Shown piece after piece: positions 1 to 9,603 of a stretch of 64,000 nucleotides of DNA. The notes below the pieces were generated by a model. The model worked only from the letters and a program-made list of their open reading frames with translations. It was not told the origin of the DNA and made no database searches. The first letter of the stretch is position 1. Every line of letters starts with the position of its first letter. The DNA comes from Staphylococcus delphini (GTDB lineage Bacteria > Bacillota > Bacilli > Staphylococcales > Staphylococcaceae), in assembly GCF_900636325.1 (NCBI RefSeq), contig NZ_LR134263.1:1302001-1366000 (forward strand). The letters run 5' to 3'. Both the position numbers and the translations under genes were made by a program.

Positions 1-763
1 TGGCGCCGGTTATAATCATCAAGCAGCTTTAAAACAGCTTGAAACGATTAAAAATGACGATTCTATCAAAGGTGTGCTACTCAGCGTTAATAGTCCAGGT
101 GGCGGTACATATGAAAGTGATGAATTTTATCAAAAAATAAAAGAAGTGAAAGATTCAGGTAAAAAGATATATGTCCAAATGGAAAATTTAGCGGCATCTG
201 GTGGTTACTACATTTCAGCGCCAGCCGATAAAATTTATGCAGGTCCTCAATCTTTAACAGGTTCAATTGGTGTCATTTCTGAGTCGAAAGATTATTCAGA
301 GCTTTTGGATAACTTAGGCATCAAAACAAACACGATTAAATCAGGTGCACATAAAGATATTTTAAGTAGTTCACGCAAAATGACAGATGAAGAAAGAGAG
401 ATTTTACAGTCTATTAATAAAGATAGTTTCGATCAATTTGTGAATGTCGTTAAAGAGGGACGCCATATGTCTGAATCCAAAGTGCGTGAATTGGCAGATG
501 GACGTATTTATAGTGCACAACAAGCGAAAAGTAATGGTTTGATTGATGCTATCGGTTATAAAGATAAAACTTTGAAAGACTTGAAGAAAGCGATTAAAGT
601 CGATAATCCAGAAATTGTTACGTTCGACGCTGAAGAAAGTAATTTAACGAGCTTTTTAGGCATGAAATCATTCTTTAATGGTTTACGTGCAGATTTGAAA
701 GATGTGAAATCTATTATTAATAATGAATCACAAACACGACCAATGTATAAATATGAAGGGTAG
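1..763 (+). CDS. sppA: Signal peptide peptidase SppA, S49 family (5' partial)
   Basis: Membrane-associated serine protease that degrades leftover signal peptides. The frame is open from base 2, so the N-terminus with its membrane anchor lies outside the window. A GTG at 74 is internal, because the residues before it (GAGYNHQAALKQLE) already read as the S49 fold. Visible family features are the NSPGGG loop, the ASGGYYIS segment carrying the nucleophilic Ser, and SGAHKDI with the likely general-base Lys of the Bacillus-type Ser/Lys dyad. The stop is followed at once by the RDD protein gene, as in S. aureus, so the two are probably co-transcribed. Confidence 0.93.
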   Translation, partial: GAGYNHQAALKQLETIKNDDSIKGVLLSVNSPGGGTYESDEFYQKIKEVKDSGKKIYVQMENLAASGGYYISAPADKIYAGPQSLTGSIGVISESKDYSELLDNLGIKTNTIKSGAHKDILSSSRKMTDEEREILQSINKDSFDQFVNVVKEGRHMSESKVRELADGRIYSAQQAKSNGLIDAIGYKDKTLKDLKKAIKVDNPEIVTFDAEESNLTSFLGMKSFFNGLRADLKDVKSIINNESQTRPMYKYEG

Positions 764-772
764 GTGATTGAG

Positions 773-1357
773 ATGCAACATTCAAATGAATTTAACTATA
801 ATCCGTCTCAACCCCGCCCAGAGATCTCACGACCAATGAAAGGTCAACAGGCAGAGGGACGTGCGTCACAAACGATTGAAAAACATCGCTATGAACTGGA
901 TGCGTTTTTCTATGCAGGTTTCGGCAGACGGTTTTTAAGTTATATCATTGACCTTGCGATACTATGGGCTGTAACACAAATCATTTTAAACCCCATTTAT
1001 GCATTAACAGGTATCGACAGTTGGAAATTATGGATTGACAAATTTAGCGTAGGCCATATTCTAGATGTACTTATTTATTTTGTTTACTTTGTATTGATGA
1101 CGAAATACTTTCAACAAACAGTCGGCAAAATGATTCTCGGCATTAAAGTGTATCATCGAAGTTTAACGCGATTGAACTGGTCAGATGTCTTAATGAGAGA
1201 ATGGATCGGCCGTATCATTTCAAATGTCTTCTTCGGTTTACCATACTTAGCTGTACTGTTCACGCCAAAACATATTGGTGTGCATGATTATTTTGCGGAT
1301 ACAGTCGTCGTTAAAAATAAATACCTTCATTATATTAAAGAAACTGAAGGTATATGA
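773..1357 (+). CDS. RDD family integral membrane protein
   Basis: A 194-residue protein with a polar, Pro/Gln-rich N-terminal tail of about 45 residues, then an RDD domain: an Arg-rich FGRRFLSYIIDLAI segment starting the first membrane helix, a second hydrophobic stretch (VLIYFVYFVLM), TVGKMILGIKV and a last hydrophobic stretch near VLFTPKHIGVHDYFADT. RDD proteins are small membrane proteins, some linked to ion or osmolyte handling, and this one has no firm function. I chose ATG 773 over GTG 764 because GGGTAGGTG at 758-766 sits at the right distance for 773. It lies directly downstream of sppA. Confidence 0.82.
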   Translation: MQHSNEFNYNPSQPRPEISRPMKGQQAEGRASQTIEKHRYELDAFFYAGFGRRFLSYIIDLAILWAVTQIILNPIYALTGIDSWKLWIDKFSVGHILDVLIYFVYFVLMTKYFQQTVGKMILGIKVYHRSLTRLNWSDVLMREWIGRIISNVFFGLPYLAVLFTPKHIGVHDYFADTVVVKNKYLHYIKETEGI

Positions 1358-1381
1358 CGTGATAACAACTGATTAACACGA

Positions 1382-1387
1382 TATAAT
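1382..1387 (+). promoter_or_regulatory. Candidate -10 box of tpx promoter
   Basis: A perfect TATAAT lies 34 bp before the tpx start. No good -35 is visible at 16-18 bp (GTGATA at 1359-1364 is the nearest), so the call rests on the -10 and its position. Confidence 0.45.
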
Positions 1388-1420
1388 AGTAAAGTAATCT
1401 ATTTAAGGGAGGCAGTATTG

Positions 1421-1915
1421 ATGGCACAAATTACATTTAAACAAAACCCTGTTGAATTACTAGGTCAAGAAGTTAACGTTGGGGACCAAGCTCCAGATTT
1501 CACAGTAGTAGACAATAGTTTACAACCTGTGACACTTGCAACATATGATGGCAAGAAAAAATTAGTCAACGTTGTTCCTTCTCTTGACACAGGTGTATGT
1601 GATCAACAGACACGTAAGTTCAATGAAGAAGCAAGTGCTGAAGATGGTTATGTATTAACGATTTCTATGGACTTACCATTTGCGCAACAAAGATGGTGTG
1701 CATCAAGTGGATTAGACAACGTCATTACATTAAGTGATTATCAAAGTCGTTCATTTGGTCAAAACTACGGTGTGATTATGGACGGTTTACAATTATTAGC
1801 ACGTTCAGTATTTGTATTAGACGAAAATAATAAAGTCGTATATAAAGAGATTGTAGCAGAGGGTACGGATTCCCCTAACTTTGAAGCAGCACTTGAAGCT
1901 TATCGCAACATTTAA
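1421..1915 (+). CDS. tpx: Thiol peroxidase Tpx (2-Cys peroxiredoxin)
   Basis: Cytoplasmic peroxidase that reduces hydroperoxides using thioredoxin. The 164 residues match the family length. The peroxidatic Cys60 is in [10 protein letters not shown] and the resolving Cys93 in RWCASSG, the usual atypical 2-Cys arrangement. The N-terminal GDQAPDF motif is typical of peroxiredoxins. ATG 1421 is preferred to TTG 1418 because AAGGGAGG ends about 8 bp before it. It has its own TATAAT and a strong terminator at 2045-2104, so it is likely monocistronic. Confidence 0.95.
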   Translation: MAQITFKQNPVELLGQEVNVGDQAPDFTVVDNSLQPVTLATYDGKKKLVNVVPSLDTGVCDQQTRKFNEEASAEDGYVLTISMDLPFAQQRWCASSGLDNVITLSDYQSRSFGQNYGVIMDGLQLLARSVFVLDENNKVVYKEIVAEGTDSPNFEAALEAYRNI

Positions 1916-2044
1916 TTGAGGATGAATGACCAAGTTGAGGGGAGATTCGGTATGTCAGAATTAACCTACTTTAATCATAGTTTTTCTGGCACACCCTATC
2001 TCTGTTAACATGTCGTTCAATCAATGAATGCTGATGAAATGAAC

Positions 2045-2104
2045 AAAGGGAGATTCAGAAGCCACATTTTTTAACGTGTGCTTCTGAAGCGCTCCCTTAT
2101 TTTT
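2045..2104 (+). terminator. Intrinsic terminator after tpx
   Basis: A long stem pairs AGGGAG with CTCCCT on the outside and CAGAAGCCACA with TGTGCTTCTG inside (one bulge), followed by TTATTTTT. It lies 130 bp after the tpx stop and just before the methyltransferase gene. Confidence 0.8.
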
Positions 2105-2119
2105 ATGAAAGGATGATGA

Positions 2120-3070
2120 ATGATGACAGAAAGCACCTCTATTATGGAGACATTATTCCATCAACTCGATGAAAGAACACAAAATTTAAATGAAGAAAAT
2201 GGTCAAAGCTTTATTGAAAACTTAGGCTTAGCAATGGAACAACTTTATACGTCTGAGCGTGATTTATTAGAACAAGCCACACTTCAAGATAGAAGAAAGG
2301 CATTTCAATTTGCGTATTTGAACCAACTGCAAAAAGAAGAAGTTCAAGCTAATCATCAAATTACTCCCGATTCTATTGGACTTATTTTAGGATTTTTAGT
2401 GTCACAATTTAAAGAAGGCACGAAAGAACTGCATATTGCGGATTTAGGCAGCGGTACAGGCCATTTAAGCGCTACTGTTCATGAAGTGATGACAGATTTC
2501 ACTATCATGCATCATTTAGTTGAGGTTGACCCAGTCCTTTCTAGAGTGAGTGTACACCTTGCCAACTTTTTAGAAATTCCGTTTGATGTGTATCCTCAAG
2601 ATGCTATCATGCCGTTACCTTTCGACGGTGCGGATGTTGTCATTGGTGATTTGCCGATTGGATATTATCCAAATGATGCGCGTAGTGAACAGCTACAGTT
2701 AGGTTTTGATGAGGGACACAGTTTTGCGCACCACTTATTTATCGAACAAGCAATTGAAACGGTAAAGCCATCAGGGTACGTTTTCCTCGTTGTACCGAGT
2801 CAATTATTTGAAGGCGACTATGTAAAACAGTTGGAAAATTTTATTGCTACAGAAACAGAAATGCAAGCTTTTCTAAACTTGCCGAAAACACTATTTAAAA
2901 GTGAACGTGCACAAAAATCGATTCTCATTTTGCAACGTAAAGAACAGAATGTGACGAAGCCTGTAGAAGTTTTGCTCGCAAATATTCCAGATTTTAAAAA
3001 CCCACAAAACTTCCAACAATTTTTATCCGAACTTAAAACTTGGTTGTCACAAAATCAACCTAAAAATTAG
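2120..3070 (+). CDS. Class I SAM-dependent methyltransferase, YtxK-like
   Basis: A 316-residue protein. An N-terminal helical part of about 100 residues is followed by a Rossmann methyltransferase domain with the SAM-binding motif I DLGSGTGHLSAT and a motif IV variant GDLPIGYYPND, which replaces the (D/N)PPY of N6-adenine methylases. This arrangement is typical of the Bacillus YtxK family, found upstream of ackA in many Firmicutes, as here. The substrate is unknown. Two adjacent ATGs (2120, 2123) both fit the AAAGGA at 2108-2113. Confidence 0.85.
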   Translation: MMTESTSIMETLFHQLDERTQNLNEENGQSFIENLGLAMEQLYTSERDLLEQATLQDRRKAFQFAYLNQLQKEEVQANHQITPDSIGLILGFLVSQFKEGTKELHIADLGSGTGHLSATVHEVMTDFTIMHHLVEVDPVLSRVSVHLANFLEIPFDVYPQDAIMPLPFDGADVVIGDLPIGYYPNDARSEQLQLGFDEGHSFAHHLFIEQAIETVKPSGYVFLVVPSQLFEGDYVKQLENFIATETEMQAFLNLPKTLFKSERAQKSILILQRKEQNVTKPVEVLLANIPDFKNPQNFQQFLSELKTWLSQNQPKN

Positions 3071-3082
3071 GCTGTTACACTC

Positions 3083-3111
3083 TTGAAATCAAACTGTATT
3101 AATGGTTAAAT
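3083..3111 (+). promoter_or_regulatory. Possible ackA promoter
   Basis: TTGAAA (3083-3088), a 17-bp spacer and TTAAAT (3106-3111). The -10 is poor, so ackA could equally be read through from the methyltransferase gene. Confidence 0.3.
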
Positions 3112-3148
3112 AGATGTGAATAAAATATATATATTGGAGGCCGTTGAC

Positions 3149-4351
3149 ATGTCAAAATTAATTTTGGCGATTAACGCTGGTAGTTCATCATTGAAATTTC
3201 AATTAATCGAAATGCCAGAAGAAAAATTAATCACTAAAGGTTTAGTTGAACGTATTGGATTAAAGGATTCGATTTTCACAATTGAAGTGAATGGTGAAAA
3301 AATCAAAGAAGTACAAGATATTAAAGATCACGAACAAGCGGTAAACATGATGTTAGACAGTTTACAAAAACACGGCGTGATCAATGACATTAACGAAATC
3401 GATGGTACAGGTCATCGTGTCGTACATGGTGGCGAGTTATTCCCTGAGTCTGCTTTAGTGACTGATGAAGTGATTAAAGACATTGAAAAACTAACAGACT
3501 TAGCACCACTCCACAACCCAGCCAACTTAATGGGAATTCAAGCATTTAGAAAATTGCTTCCTGAAATTCCACATGTGGCTGTATTTGATACATCATTCCA
3601 CCAAACAATGCCTGAATCAGCATATTTATATAGCCTACCTTATGAGTACTATAAAAAATATGGTATCCGTAAATATGGTTTCCACGGTACAAGTCATAAA
3701 TATGTATCACAACGTGCAGCTGAAATATTAGGAAAACCAATTGAAGAATTACGTATTATTTCATGTCATATTGGTAACGGTGCTTCAATTGCTGCAATCG
3801 ACGGTGGTAGATCAATCGACACGTCAATGGGCTTCACACCATTAGCGGGTGTGACAATGGGTACACGTTCAGGTAATATTGACCCTGCATTAATTCCATT
3901 CTTGATGGAGAAAACAGGTAAAACGGCTGATGAAGTACTTAATATTTTAAACAAAGAATCAGGTTTATTAGGTATCACTGGAACGTCTTCAGATTTACGT
4001 GATATCGAAGATGATGCGAAAAATGGCGAAGAACGTGCAGAGTTAGCGTTAGAAGTATTTGCATCACGTATCCATAAATATATGGGGTCATATGCAACAC
4101 GTATGCATGGTGTCGATGTGATCATCTTCACTGCTGGTGTAGGTGAAAACTCAGATGCAGTGCGTGCGCGTGTATTAGAAGGTTTAGAATTTATGGGCGT
4201 TTATTGGGATCCACGTAAAAATGAAGGATTACGCGGTAAAGAAGCTGAGCTCAACTACCCACATTCACCTGTAAAAGTATTAGTCATCCCTACAAATGAA
4301 GAAGTGATGATTGCACGTGACGTGATGACTTTCGGTGAGTTAGAAGGTTAA
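3149..4351 (+). CDS. ackA: Acetate kinase
   Basis: Interconverts acetyl phosphate plus ADP and acetate plus ATP, the overflow-metabolism step that yields ATP when glucose is abundant. The 400 residues equal the family length. Signature motifs are [13 protein letters not shown] at the N-terminus, [21 protein letters not shown] (catalytic region) and [12 protein letters not shown]. The in-frame start at 3116 is discarded because TTGGAGG at 3134-3140 positions ribosomes for ATG 3149. A terminator follows at 4376-4423. Confidence 0.97.
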   Translation: MSKLILAINAGSSSLKFQLIEMPEEKLITKGLVERIGLKDSIFTIEVNGEKIKEVQDIKDHEQAVNMMLDSLQKHGVINDINEIDGTGHRVVHGGELFPESALVTDEVIKDIEKLTDLAPLHNPANLMGIQAFRKLLPEIPHVAVFDTSFHQTMPESAYLYSLPYEYYKKYGIRKYGFHGTSHKYVSQRAAEILGKPIEELRIISCHIGNGASIAAIDGGRSIDTSMGFTPLAGVTMGTRSGNIDPALIPFLMEKTGKTADEVLNILNKESGLLGITGTSSDLRDIEDDAKNGEERAELALEVFASRIHKYMGSYATRMHGVDVIIFTAGVGENSDAVRARVLEGLEFMGVYWDPRKNEGLRGKEAELNYPHSPVKVLVIPTNEEVMIARDVMTFGELEG

Positions 4352-4375
4352 TTTTAAAATAGCGTATGATAATCA

Positions 4376-4423
4376 ACAGTATGAGTTGTGATTTGTTTAC
4401 GACTTGTACTGTTTTATTTTTGT
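4376..4423 (+). terminator. Intrinsic terminator after ackA
   Basis: ACAGTA pairs with TACTGT and AGTTGT with ACGACT across a short mismatch, followed by TTTTATTTTT. Confidence 0.75.
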
Positions 4424-4446
4424 AGTTGAGGAAGGGAAAAAGCAGT

Positions 4447-4485
4447 AAAAAAAGAGACGAGGAAAACGAATTTCCAAGCCTCTTT
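4447..4485 (-). terminator. Intrinsic terminator for the minus-strand usp gene
   Basis: Read on the minus strand, AAAGAG pairs with CTCTTT and CTTGG with CCTCG around a TTCG-containing loop, ending in a run of seven T. It lies about 130 bp downstream of the usp stop. Confidence 0.65.
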
Positions 4486-4614
4486 GTGAGTTATGAAGGA
4501 AGTTGTTACATGATATGTTCTAGCGTCTATCTCCTTCATGGGTGAATGATTGGTATGAATAGGAGACAAAAATTGATGTCCCATTACCATTCAAATGTTT
4601 GATATAGGGTTTCA

Positions 4615-5118
4615 TTAAATGCTGAAATCTTTCAATAGTTCGTCTGTTGCTACTTTTGGCTCGAAGTTTTCTGGAATTTGCTCAGTACGTACAACTAATA
4701 CATCACATGCTGAATGACGTACAATGGCTTCAGATACCGAACCTACGATAAAGCGTTCTACCGCATTAAGGCCTGAAGTACCACACATCACAAGGTCAAC
4801 ATCTGAATTTTCATCACTTGCTAATTTTGGAAGTACAGATTTAGGTGATCCAAATTCTAAGCGTGTTTCCACATTTTGAATGCCTTCATCTTGTGCCACT
4901 TGACGGTAGCCATCCAATAATTTTTCTGCAAATGATTTAGACTTTTCAGTGAAGTGTGAATCGTAAACTTCAAAAGATGTATAAGTTCTTGAATCGATGA
5001 CATTCACGATAATCAGTTTGGCATTATTACGTTTTGCAACTGCAACTGCTTTGTTAAATGCCCACTCCGCTTCATGAGAACCATCAACAGCAATTAAAAT
5101 ATTTTTGTACATATACAT
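4615..5118 (-). CDS. Universal stress protein (UspA family)
   Basis: A 167-residue cytoplasmic Usp domain. The N-terminal strand KNILIAVDGSHEAE carries the nucleotide-contacting Asp, and the C-terminal GTSGLNAVERFIVGS fits the G-2x-G-9x-G(S/T) ATP-binding motif, so it should bind ATP. Its role is stress tolerance, with no defined partner. The start at 5118 has AAAGGGG 8 bp upstream; a second in-frame ATG at 5112 is possible. It is transcribed away from ald, flanked by its own terminator. A second, different Usp lies at 9607-10017. Confidence 0.92.
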   Translation of the reverse strand: MYMYKNILIAVDGSHEAEWAFNKAVAVAKRNNAKLIIVNVIDSRTYTSFEVYDSHFTEKSKSFAEKLLDGYRQVAQDEGIQNVETRLEFGSPKSVLPKLASDENSDVDLVMCGTSGLNAVERFIVGSVSEAIVRHSACDVLVVRTEQIPENFEPKVATDELLKDFSI

Positions 5119-5147
5119 GGCTAAAACCCCTTTCTTATTTCACCTTT

Positions 5148-5156
5148 ATTATAACA
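5148..5156 (-). promoter_or_regulatory. Extended -10 element for usp
   Basis: On the minus strand TGTTATAAT (TGnTATAAT) lies about 30 bp upstream of the usp start. No clear -35 is seen, as expected for an extended -10 promoter. Confidence 0.5.
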
Positions 5157-5211
5157 TATCATCTCCAAATTTAAGTGAAATTTATATGAACTAAAAAATC
5201 AAAAATTGTTA

Positions 5212-5243
5212 TGATTGCGCTTACATGTTGTATACGTTATGAT
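5212..5243 (+). promoter_or_regulatory. ald promoter with partial cre-like site
   Basis: TTGCGC (5215-5220), a 17-bp spacer and TATGAT (5238-5243). The -35 overlaps TGATTGCGCTTACA (5212-5225), which keeps the TG, CG and CA of the CcpA cre consensus but lacks the conserved AA pair. CcpA control is an inference. Confidence 0.4.
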
Positions 5244-5265
5244 TAGTTTTGGAGGTGCAAGGAGT

Positions 5266-6387
5266 ATGAGAATTGGAATTCCGAAAGAGATTAAAAATAA
5301 TGAAAATCGTGTTGGCTTATCTCCAAGTGGTGTACATGCACTTGTAGAAGCTGGACATGAAGTGTTAGTCGAAACAGCAGCAGGTGAGGGCTCTTATTTC
5401 GAAGACACGGATTACGTTCAAGCAGGGGCAAACATCGTCAACAGCCAAGATGACGTTTGGGATGTCGACATGGTGATTAAAGTGAAAGAGCCATTAAAAG
5501 AAGAATATGGATACTTTAGAGAGGGACTCATTTTATTCACATATCTTCACTTGGCAAATGAACCTGAATTAACAAAGGCGCTCATCGACAAAAAAGTGGT
5601 CGCTATCGCATATGAAACGGTCCAACTCGGTGATCGTTCATTACCTTTACTCACACCAATGAGCGAAGTAGCAGGACGTATGTCTACACAAATTGGGGCA
5701 CAATTTTTACAACGCTTCAATGGGGGTATGGGTATTTTACTTGGAGGAATTCCAGGTGTACAAAAAGGTAAAGTGACGATTATCGGTGGTGGTCAAGCAG
5801 GAACAAATGCGGCGCGTATTGCATTAGGACTTGGCGCAGATGTAACGATTCTTGATGTGAATCCGAAACGTTTACAAGAACTTGAAGACCTTTTTGATGG
5901 TCGCGTGCATACGATTATGTCCAATCCTTTAAACATTGAATCACATGTTGTAGAAAGTGACCTTGTCATTGGGGCAGTATTGATTCCGGGGGCAAAAGCA
6001 CCGAAATTAGTCACTGAAGACATGATTAAGAAAATGAAATCGGGTTCTGTGATTGTTGATATCGCGATTGACCAAGGCGGTATTTTCGAAACGACAGATA
6101 AGATTTCAACACATGATGATCCAACTTATATTAAACACGGTGTCGTTCATTATGCGGTTGCAAACATGCCAGGCGCAGTGCCACGTACGTCTACAATTGG
6201 CTTAAATAATGCGACATTACCTTATGCATTACAAATTGCAAACAAAGGGTATCAACGTGCACTAACAGAAAACGTCCCACTTTCACACGGACTAAACGTG
6301 TTCAATGGTTACGTGACAAATAAAGCGGTTGCTGAAGCGTTTAATTATGATTATACGCCAGTGACACAAGTATTAACTGAAGCATAA
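5266..6387 (+). CDS. ald: Alanine dehydrogenase
   Basis: NAD-dependent oxidative deamination of L-alanine to pyruvate and ammonium. It has 373 residues, with N-terminal [16 protein letters not shown] typical of AlaDH/PNT enzymes and a Rossmann motif [18 protein letters not shown]. The longer reading from 5215 is rejected because GGAGGTGCAAGGAGT directly precedes ATG 5266. It is transcribed alone and ends at a bidirectional terminator shared with cutC. Staphylococci often carry two ald paralogues, and only this one is in the window. Confidence 0.96.
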   Translation: MRIGIPKEIKNNENRVGLSPSGVHALVEAGHEVLVETAAGEGSYFEDTDYVQAGANIVNSQDDVWDVDMVIKVKEPLKEEYGYFREGLILFTYLHLANEPELTKALIDKKVVAIAYETVQLGDRSLPLLTPMSEVAGRMSTQIGAQFLQRFNGGMGILLGGIPGVQKGKVTIIGGGQAGTNAARIALGLGADVTILDVNPKRLQELEDLFDGRVHTIMSNPLNIESHVVESDLVIGAVLIPGAKAPKLVTEDMIKKMKSGSVIVDIAIDQGGIFETTDKISTHDDPTYIKHGVVHYAVANMPGAVPRTSTIGLNNATLPYALQIANKGYQRALTENVPLSHGLNVFNGYVTNKAVAEAFNYDYTPVTQVLTEA

Positions 6388-6404
6388 TTAAATGTTCTAA
6401 AATA

Positions 6405-6456
6405 TAAAAAAGACGAGTCAGGGATATGAAACGTTACCTGAAACTCGTCTTTTTTA
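6405..6456. terminator. Bidirectional terminator between ald and cutC
   Basis: AAAAAAGACGAGT and ACTCGTCTTTTTT form the base of a stem continued by CAGG/CCTG with a two-base bulge. The A-run on the left and T-run on the right suit both converging transcripts. Confidence 0.88.
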
Positions 6457-6484
6457 ATGTGTATAAGCAAATTCGGTGTTGAAT

Positions 6485-7120
6485 TTAAGTTTTTACAATA
6501 TGCGTCCCATGCACTTCTTGAAAAGGAAATAATTCCAATAACGCATCTAAATTCTCATAATTCAAACCGCCACCAGGCATAATTTCAATTTGTCCTTTAG
6601 ATTGACGCACCCATTTGGCGAGCTGTGGTAAGTTGTCAAATAGGTTCGATTGTGCAGGGCCACCATGCGTCAGTAATCGTGTGACACCTAAATCGATCAA
6701 TTGTTGTAACGCTTTCGATTGACCGGTAGGGTAGATATGATCAAATGCCATATGACACACGACACGAATTGGAGCTGCAAGTTGAATCAATGTTTGCATT
6801 TGAAACTGATGTAACGTGTCCTCAGTCGTCAAACAACCGAACACGAAATAATCGATGGGCAACGTTTTGAGTTGTTGAATATCTGCTTGCATCGATTCGA
6901 ACTCATACCAATTGTAAACAAAGGAACCACCTCGAGGCCGAATCATCACAGCCAGTTCTGCACCGTACATTTGGCACATATCACTGGCGATTTTAACCAT
7001 GCCATAACTTGGCGTCGTGCCACTTTCATGCATATTTTCACAAAGTTCAATTCGATTGGCGCCCGCTTTTAGTTTAGTTTCGACTTCTACTAATGAGGAT
7101 GCAACAGCTTCTTTAATCAT
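6485..7120 (-). CDS. cutC: CutC family protein (copper homeostasis CutC-like TIM barrel)
   Basis: A 211-residue TIM-barrel protein. Visible hallmarks are the N-terminal [30 protein letters not shown] and the C-terminal [11 protein letters not shown] and EVHGTH segments of CutC. The family was named for copper tolerance in E. coli, but its biochemical role is disputed. Its ATG overlaps the stop of the upstream dipeptidase gene by 4 bp (ATGA type), so the two are translationally coupled. I do not recall a cutC here in S. aureus, so this is a candidate lineage-specific insertion or retention. Confidence 0.88.
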   Translation of the reverse strand: MIKEAVASSLVEVETKLKAGANRIELCENMHESGTTPSYGMVKIASDMCQMYGAELAVMIRPRGGSFVYNWYEFESMQADIQQLKTLPIDYFVFGCLTTEDTLHQFQMQTLIQLAAPIRVVCHMAFDHIYPTGQSKALQQLIDLGVTRLLTHGGPAQSNLFDNLPQLAKWVRQSKGQIEIMPGGGLNYENLDALLELFPFQEVHGTHIVKT

Positions 7121-8172
7121 TTCGTATAACCTGATAGTGATTCATAGCCATCTTCTGTGACTAAAATATCATCTTCTATACGAACACCGGCAACATTCGG
7201 TACATAAATACCAGGTTCAATGGTTAGTACCATACCGACTTCAAGTGGGTTTTGATTCGTACTTGAAATATCTTGGTATTCATGCGCTTCAAGACCTAAG
7301 CCATGCCCTAAACGGTGAGGGAAGTATTCGCCGTATCCCGCTTCGGTAATGATGCCTCGTGCAATATCATCCAGTTCACTAATTGTGACGCCAGGTTTAA
7401 TATGTTGGATCGCAGTTTGTTCTGCTTTTAATACAATGTCGTAAATCTCTTGTGCTTTATCATCAGGTTGTCCAAAAGCGACGGTACGTGTAATATCGCT
7501 GCAGTAATGATTGTAAATGACACCTAAGTCAAACAATACATATTCGTTATTTTTAAGTTGGCGGTCTCCAGGTGTACCGTGTGGTGCTGCTGCATGATCG
7601 CCAAATAAGACCATTGTGTCAAAACTCATTTCATTGACACCGTATTTTTTAATTTCATTTTCAATATGATTTACAACTTCTCGTTCTGTGACACCTTCTT
7701 TTAAAAATGCTACACCGATTTCCATACATTTATCTGCTAATTTTGCAGCCTGTCTTAAAGTATCGATTTCGTCGGCTGTTTTAACGTTGCGTAACGCGCG
7801 AATGACAGGATCAGCAGCTTCAAAAGTATGTACAGAAAAAGCCTTTTGTAGTGCATGATAGCGTTGTACCGTTAAATGATTTTCTTCAATCAATAATTTT
7901 CCGTACGTTTCTCGGTGTTTATCGAAAGGATTTTCAGTGTCTAAGTAGCCGATGATGTCACCTGTAAATGGAGAGGCTTTCACTTCTTCCACTTCGAGTT
8001 GAGGGCAGAATAAAATTTGTTGGCCGTCTGCTCGCACAAGCAAGGCAAATAACCGTTCGTGTGGTTCTGATTTATAGCCCGTAAAATAGAAGATATTGAT
8101 AGGATTAGATACCCACATCGCATCTGCTTGTTGATCTTTTAAAGTTTGTACGAGTTGTTCTATTTTTGACAT
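7117..8172 (-). CDS. pepQ: Xaa-Pro dipeptidase (M24 family, PepQ type)
   Basis: Cytosolic metallopeptidase cleaving X-Pro dipeptides. It has 351 residues, with an N-terminal creatinase-like domain (about 1-120) and a C-terminal pita-bread domain holding the five metal ligands: Asp in LFDLGV, Asp in CSDITRTV, His in [13 protein letters not shown], Glu in TIEPGIY and Glu in VRIEDD. AAAGGAGG lies 8 bp before the ATG. It is the first gene of a two-gene unit with cutC. Confidence 0.93.
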   Translation of the reverse strand: MSKIEQLVQTLKDQQADAMWVSNPINIFYFTGYKSEPHERLFALLVRADGQQILFCPQLEVEEVKASPFTGDIIGYLDTENPFDKHRETYGKLLIEENHLTVQRYHALQKAFSVHTFEAADPVIRALRNVKTADEIDTLRQAAKLADKCMEIGVAFLKEGVTEREVVNHIENEIKKYGVNEMSFDTMVLFGDHAAAPHGTPGDRQLKNNEYVLFDLGVIYNHYCSDITRTVAFGQPDDKAQEIYDIVLKAEQTAIQHIKPGVTISELDDIARGIITEAGYGEYFPHRLGHGLGLEAHEYQDISSTNQNPLEVGMVLTIEPGIYVPNVAGVRIEDDILVTEDGYESLSGYTK

Positions 8173-8430
8173 AAAAACGCCTCCTTTATTTCTTCATATT
8201 TATTTTAAGTCAGTTGATTTGAGAATGCAAAGTGCACACGCTTTGATGTTTAAATCGCATTGGTGAAGTGAATAAAAATAGCAGAAGTTATTTTGTTTTT
8301 TGAAATACGTATGAGAAAAAATGCTTTAAACAAGGGGCTTTTGCTAGTCGTAAATTTTAGATTTATGATGAAGACCCTGTTAATATAAAGTTAGGAATCT
8401 GCATTACACATGATGAAGGAGGATGCGAAC

Positions 8431-9120
8431 ATGAAATTATCCTTTCATGGTCAATCGACTGTATATTTTGAAGCAAACGGTAAGTCAGGTATTATTGATC
8501 CTTTTATTACAGGAAATGAACAAACAGATTTAAATATTGAGGATTTAAAAGTAGACTACGTGATTTTAACACACGGTCACGAAGATCATTTTGGAGATAC
8601 AATTGAAATTGCTAAGCGTAATAACGCAACAGTGATTGGTTCAGCTGAAATGGCGAATTATTTATCTACAAATCAAGGCATCGAAAACGTACACCCTATG
8701 AATATCGGCGGAAAATGGACATTTGATTTTGGTGTCGTTAAATTTGTTCAAGCGTTTCATAGTTCAAGCTTAACGGATGACAATGGTATGCCAATGTACT
8801 TAGGTATGCCGATGGGTGTCATTTTAGAATTAGAAGGTAAGACAATTTATCATACAGGTGATACAGGCTTATTCAGCGATATGAAATTGATTGCTGATCG
8901 TCACCCTGTTGATGTATGTTTTGTGCCAATTGGTGATAATTTTACGATGGGGATTGAAGATGCAAGTTATGCGATTAATGAATTCATTCAGCCTAAATTG
9001 ACTGTGCCGATTCATTACAATACGTTCCCATTGATTGAACAAGATCCAGAAGCGTTTAAAAAGCTTGTGAATGTCGGGCAAGTTCAAATTGTCAAACCTG
9101 GTGAAGCTGTAGAACTTTAG
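8431..9120 (+). CDS. UPF0173 metal-dependent hydrolase (YtkL-like, metallo-beta-lactamase fold)
   Basis: A 229-residue protein with the [10 protein letters not shown] form of the HxHxDH dinuclear metal motif, further His ligands near FHSSS and YHTGDTG, and PIHYNTFP near the end. Members resemble UlaG-like beta-lactamase-fold hydrolases, with no proven physiological substrate. Start 8431 is chosen for AAGGAGG immediately upstream; ATG 8410 would put that site inside the gene. It sits between pepQ and the second usp, as in S. aureus. Confidence 0.9.
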   Translation: MKLSFHGQSTVYFEANGKSGIIDPFITGNEQTDLNIEDLKVDYVILTHGHEDHFGDTIEIAKRNNATVIGSAEMANYLSTNQGIENVHPMNIGGKWTFDFGVVKFVQAFHSSSLTDDNGMPMYLGMPMGVILELEGKTIYHTGDTGLFSDMKLIADRHPVDVCFVPIGDNFTMGIEDASYAINEFIQPKLTVPIHYNTFPLIEQDPEAFKKLVNVGQVQIVKPGEAVEL

Positions 9121-9485
9121 AATTGTTCTTGTACTGTTTTGATATGGCATGTTAATTTGAAAGATAGTGGATTTGCTTCATTTGTTGCTATCTAGGACTC
9201 GCGTTCTTAGGGGCTGAGGGGAGTTCTGTCGAAAATCCTGCTTTTGGAACACCGTTTATTGATTCCCAGCGCATCCATTCATTGTGGATTTTGGGAGCAG
9301 TACAGAAATCTCATAAAGAATAGCCCTCACAATCTTTTTTTGTGTACTGTTCGTTAACATTCAGTGGTATGAAATCTCAGTTTCAAAAACAACTCAAATG
9401 TGCGTGACTTCAACTGGTTTTTATCATGTGAAGGGGTTGTTAATGGATATAGAGGATTGGTTTTAAAACGCATTTGATACATACT
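9121..9485. other. Gene-free spacer holding repeat family 1
   Basis: Apart from the repeat at 9195-9314, I see no gene. Upstream of the repeat, GATAG and CTATC (about 9164-9192) could pair as a weak hairpin. The remaining 170 bp show nothing recognisable. Confidence 0.6.
9195..9314. repeat. Dispersed intergenic repeat, family 1, short copy
   Basis: This 120-bp stretch is the reverse complement of 34661-34863. Shared blocks include GGACTCGCG, GGGGCTGAGGGGAG, AATCCTGCTTTTGGAACACC, GGATGCG/CGCATCC and GAGCAGTACAGAAATCTCAT. It lacks an 82-bp internal segment present in the other copy. No open frame or transposase is associated. Confidence 0.9.
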
Positions 9486-9523
9486 AAAAAGGGGGCTGGA
9501 CGTTGATTTGTCCGAGCCCCTTG
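9486..9523 (-). terminator. Intrinsic terminator of the second usp gene
   Basis: On the minus strand GGGGCTCGGAC pairs with GTCCAGCCCC around a 9-base loop, followed by CTTTTTAG. Confidence 0.8.
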
Positions 9524-9603
9524 ATTGTGATAAATGTTATGACGCATAAAAATCTTTCAATTCCTGCCAGCTGTATGGATTGCGTCTGTTCACTGTTTTT
9601 AGC

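Noticed and set aside
3766..4131. 121-codon minus-strand frame inside ackA
   Set aside because: Complete overlap with a conserved enzyme; codon pattern of a shadow.
9121..9603. Insertion sequence remnant
   Set aside because: No transposase frame, no target duplication and no terminal inverted repeats in this gap; only the family 1 repeat.
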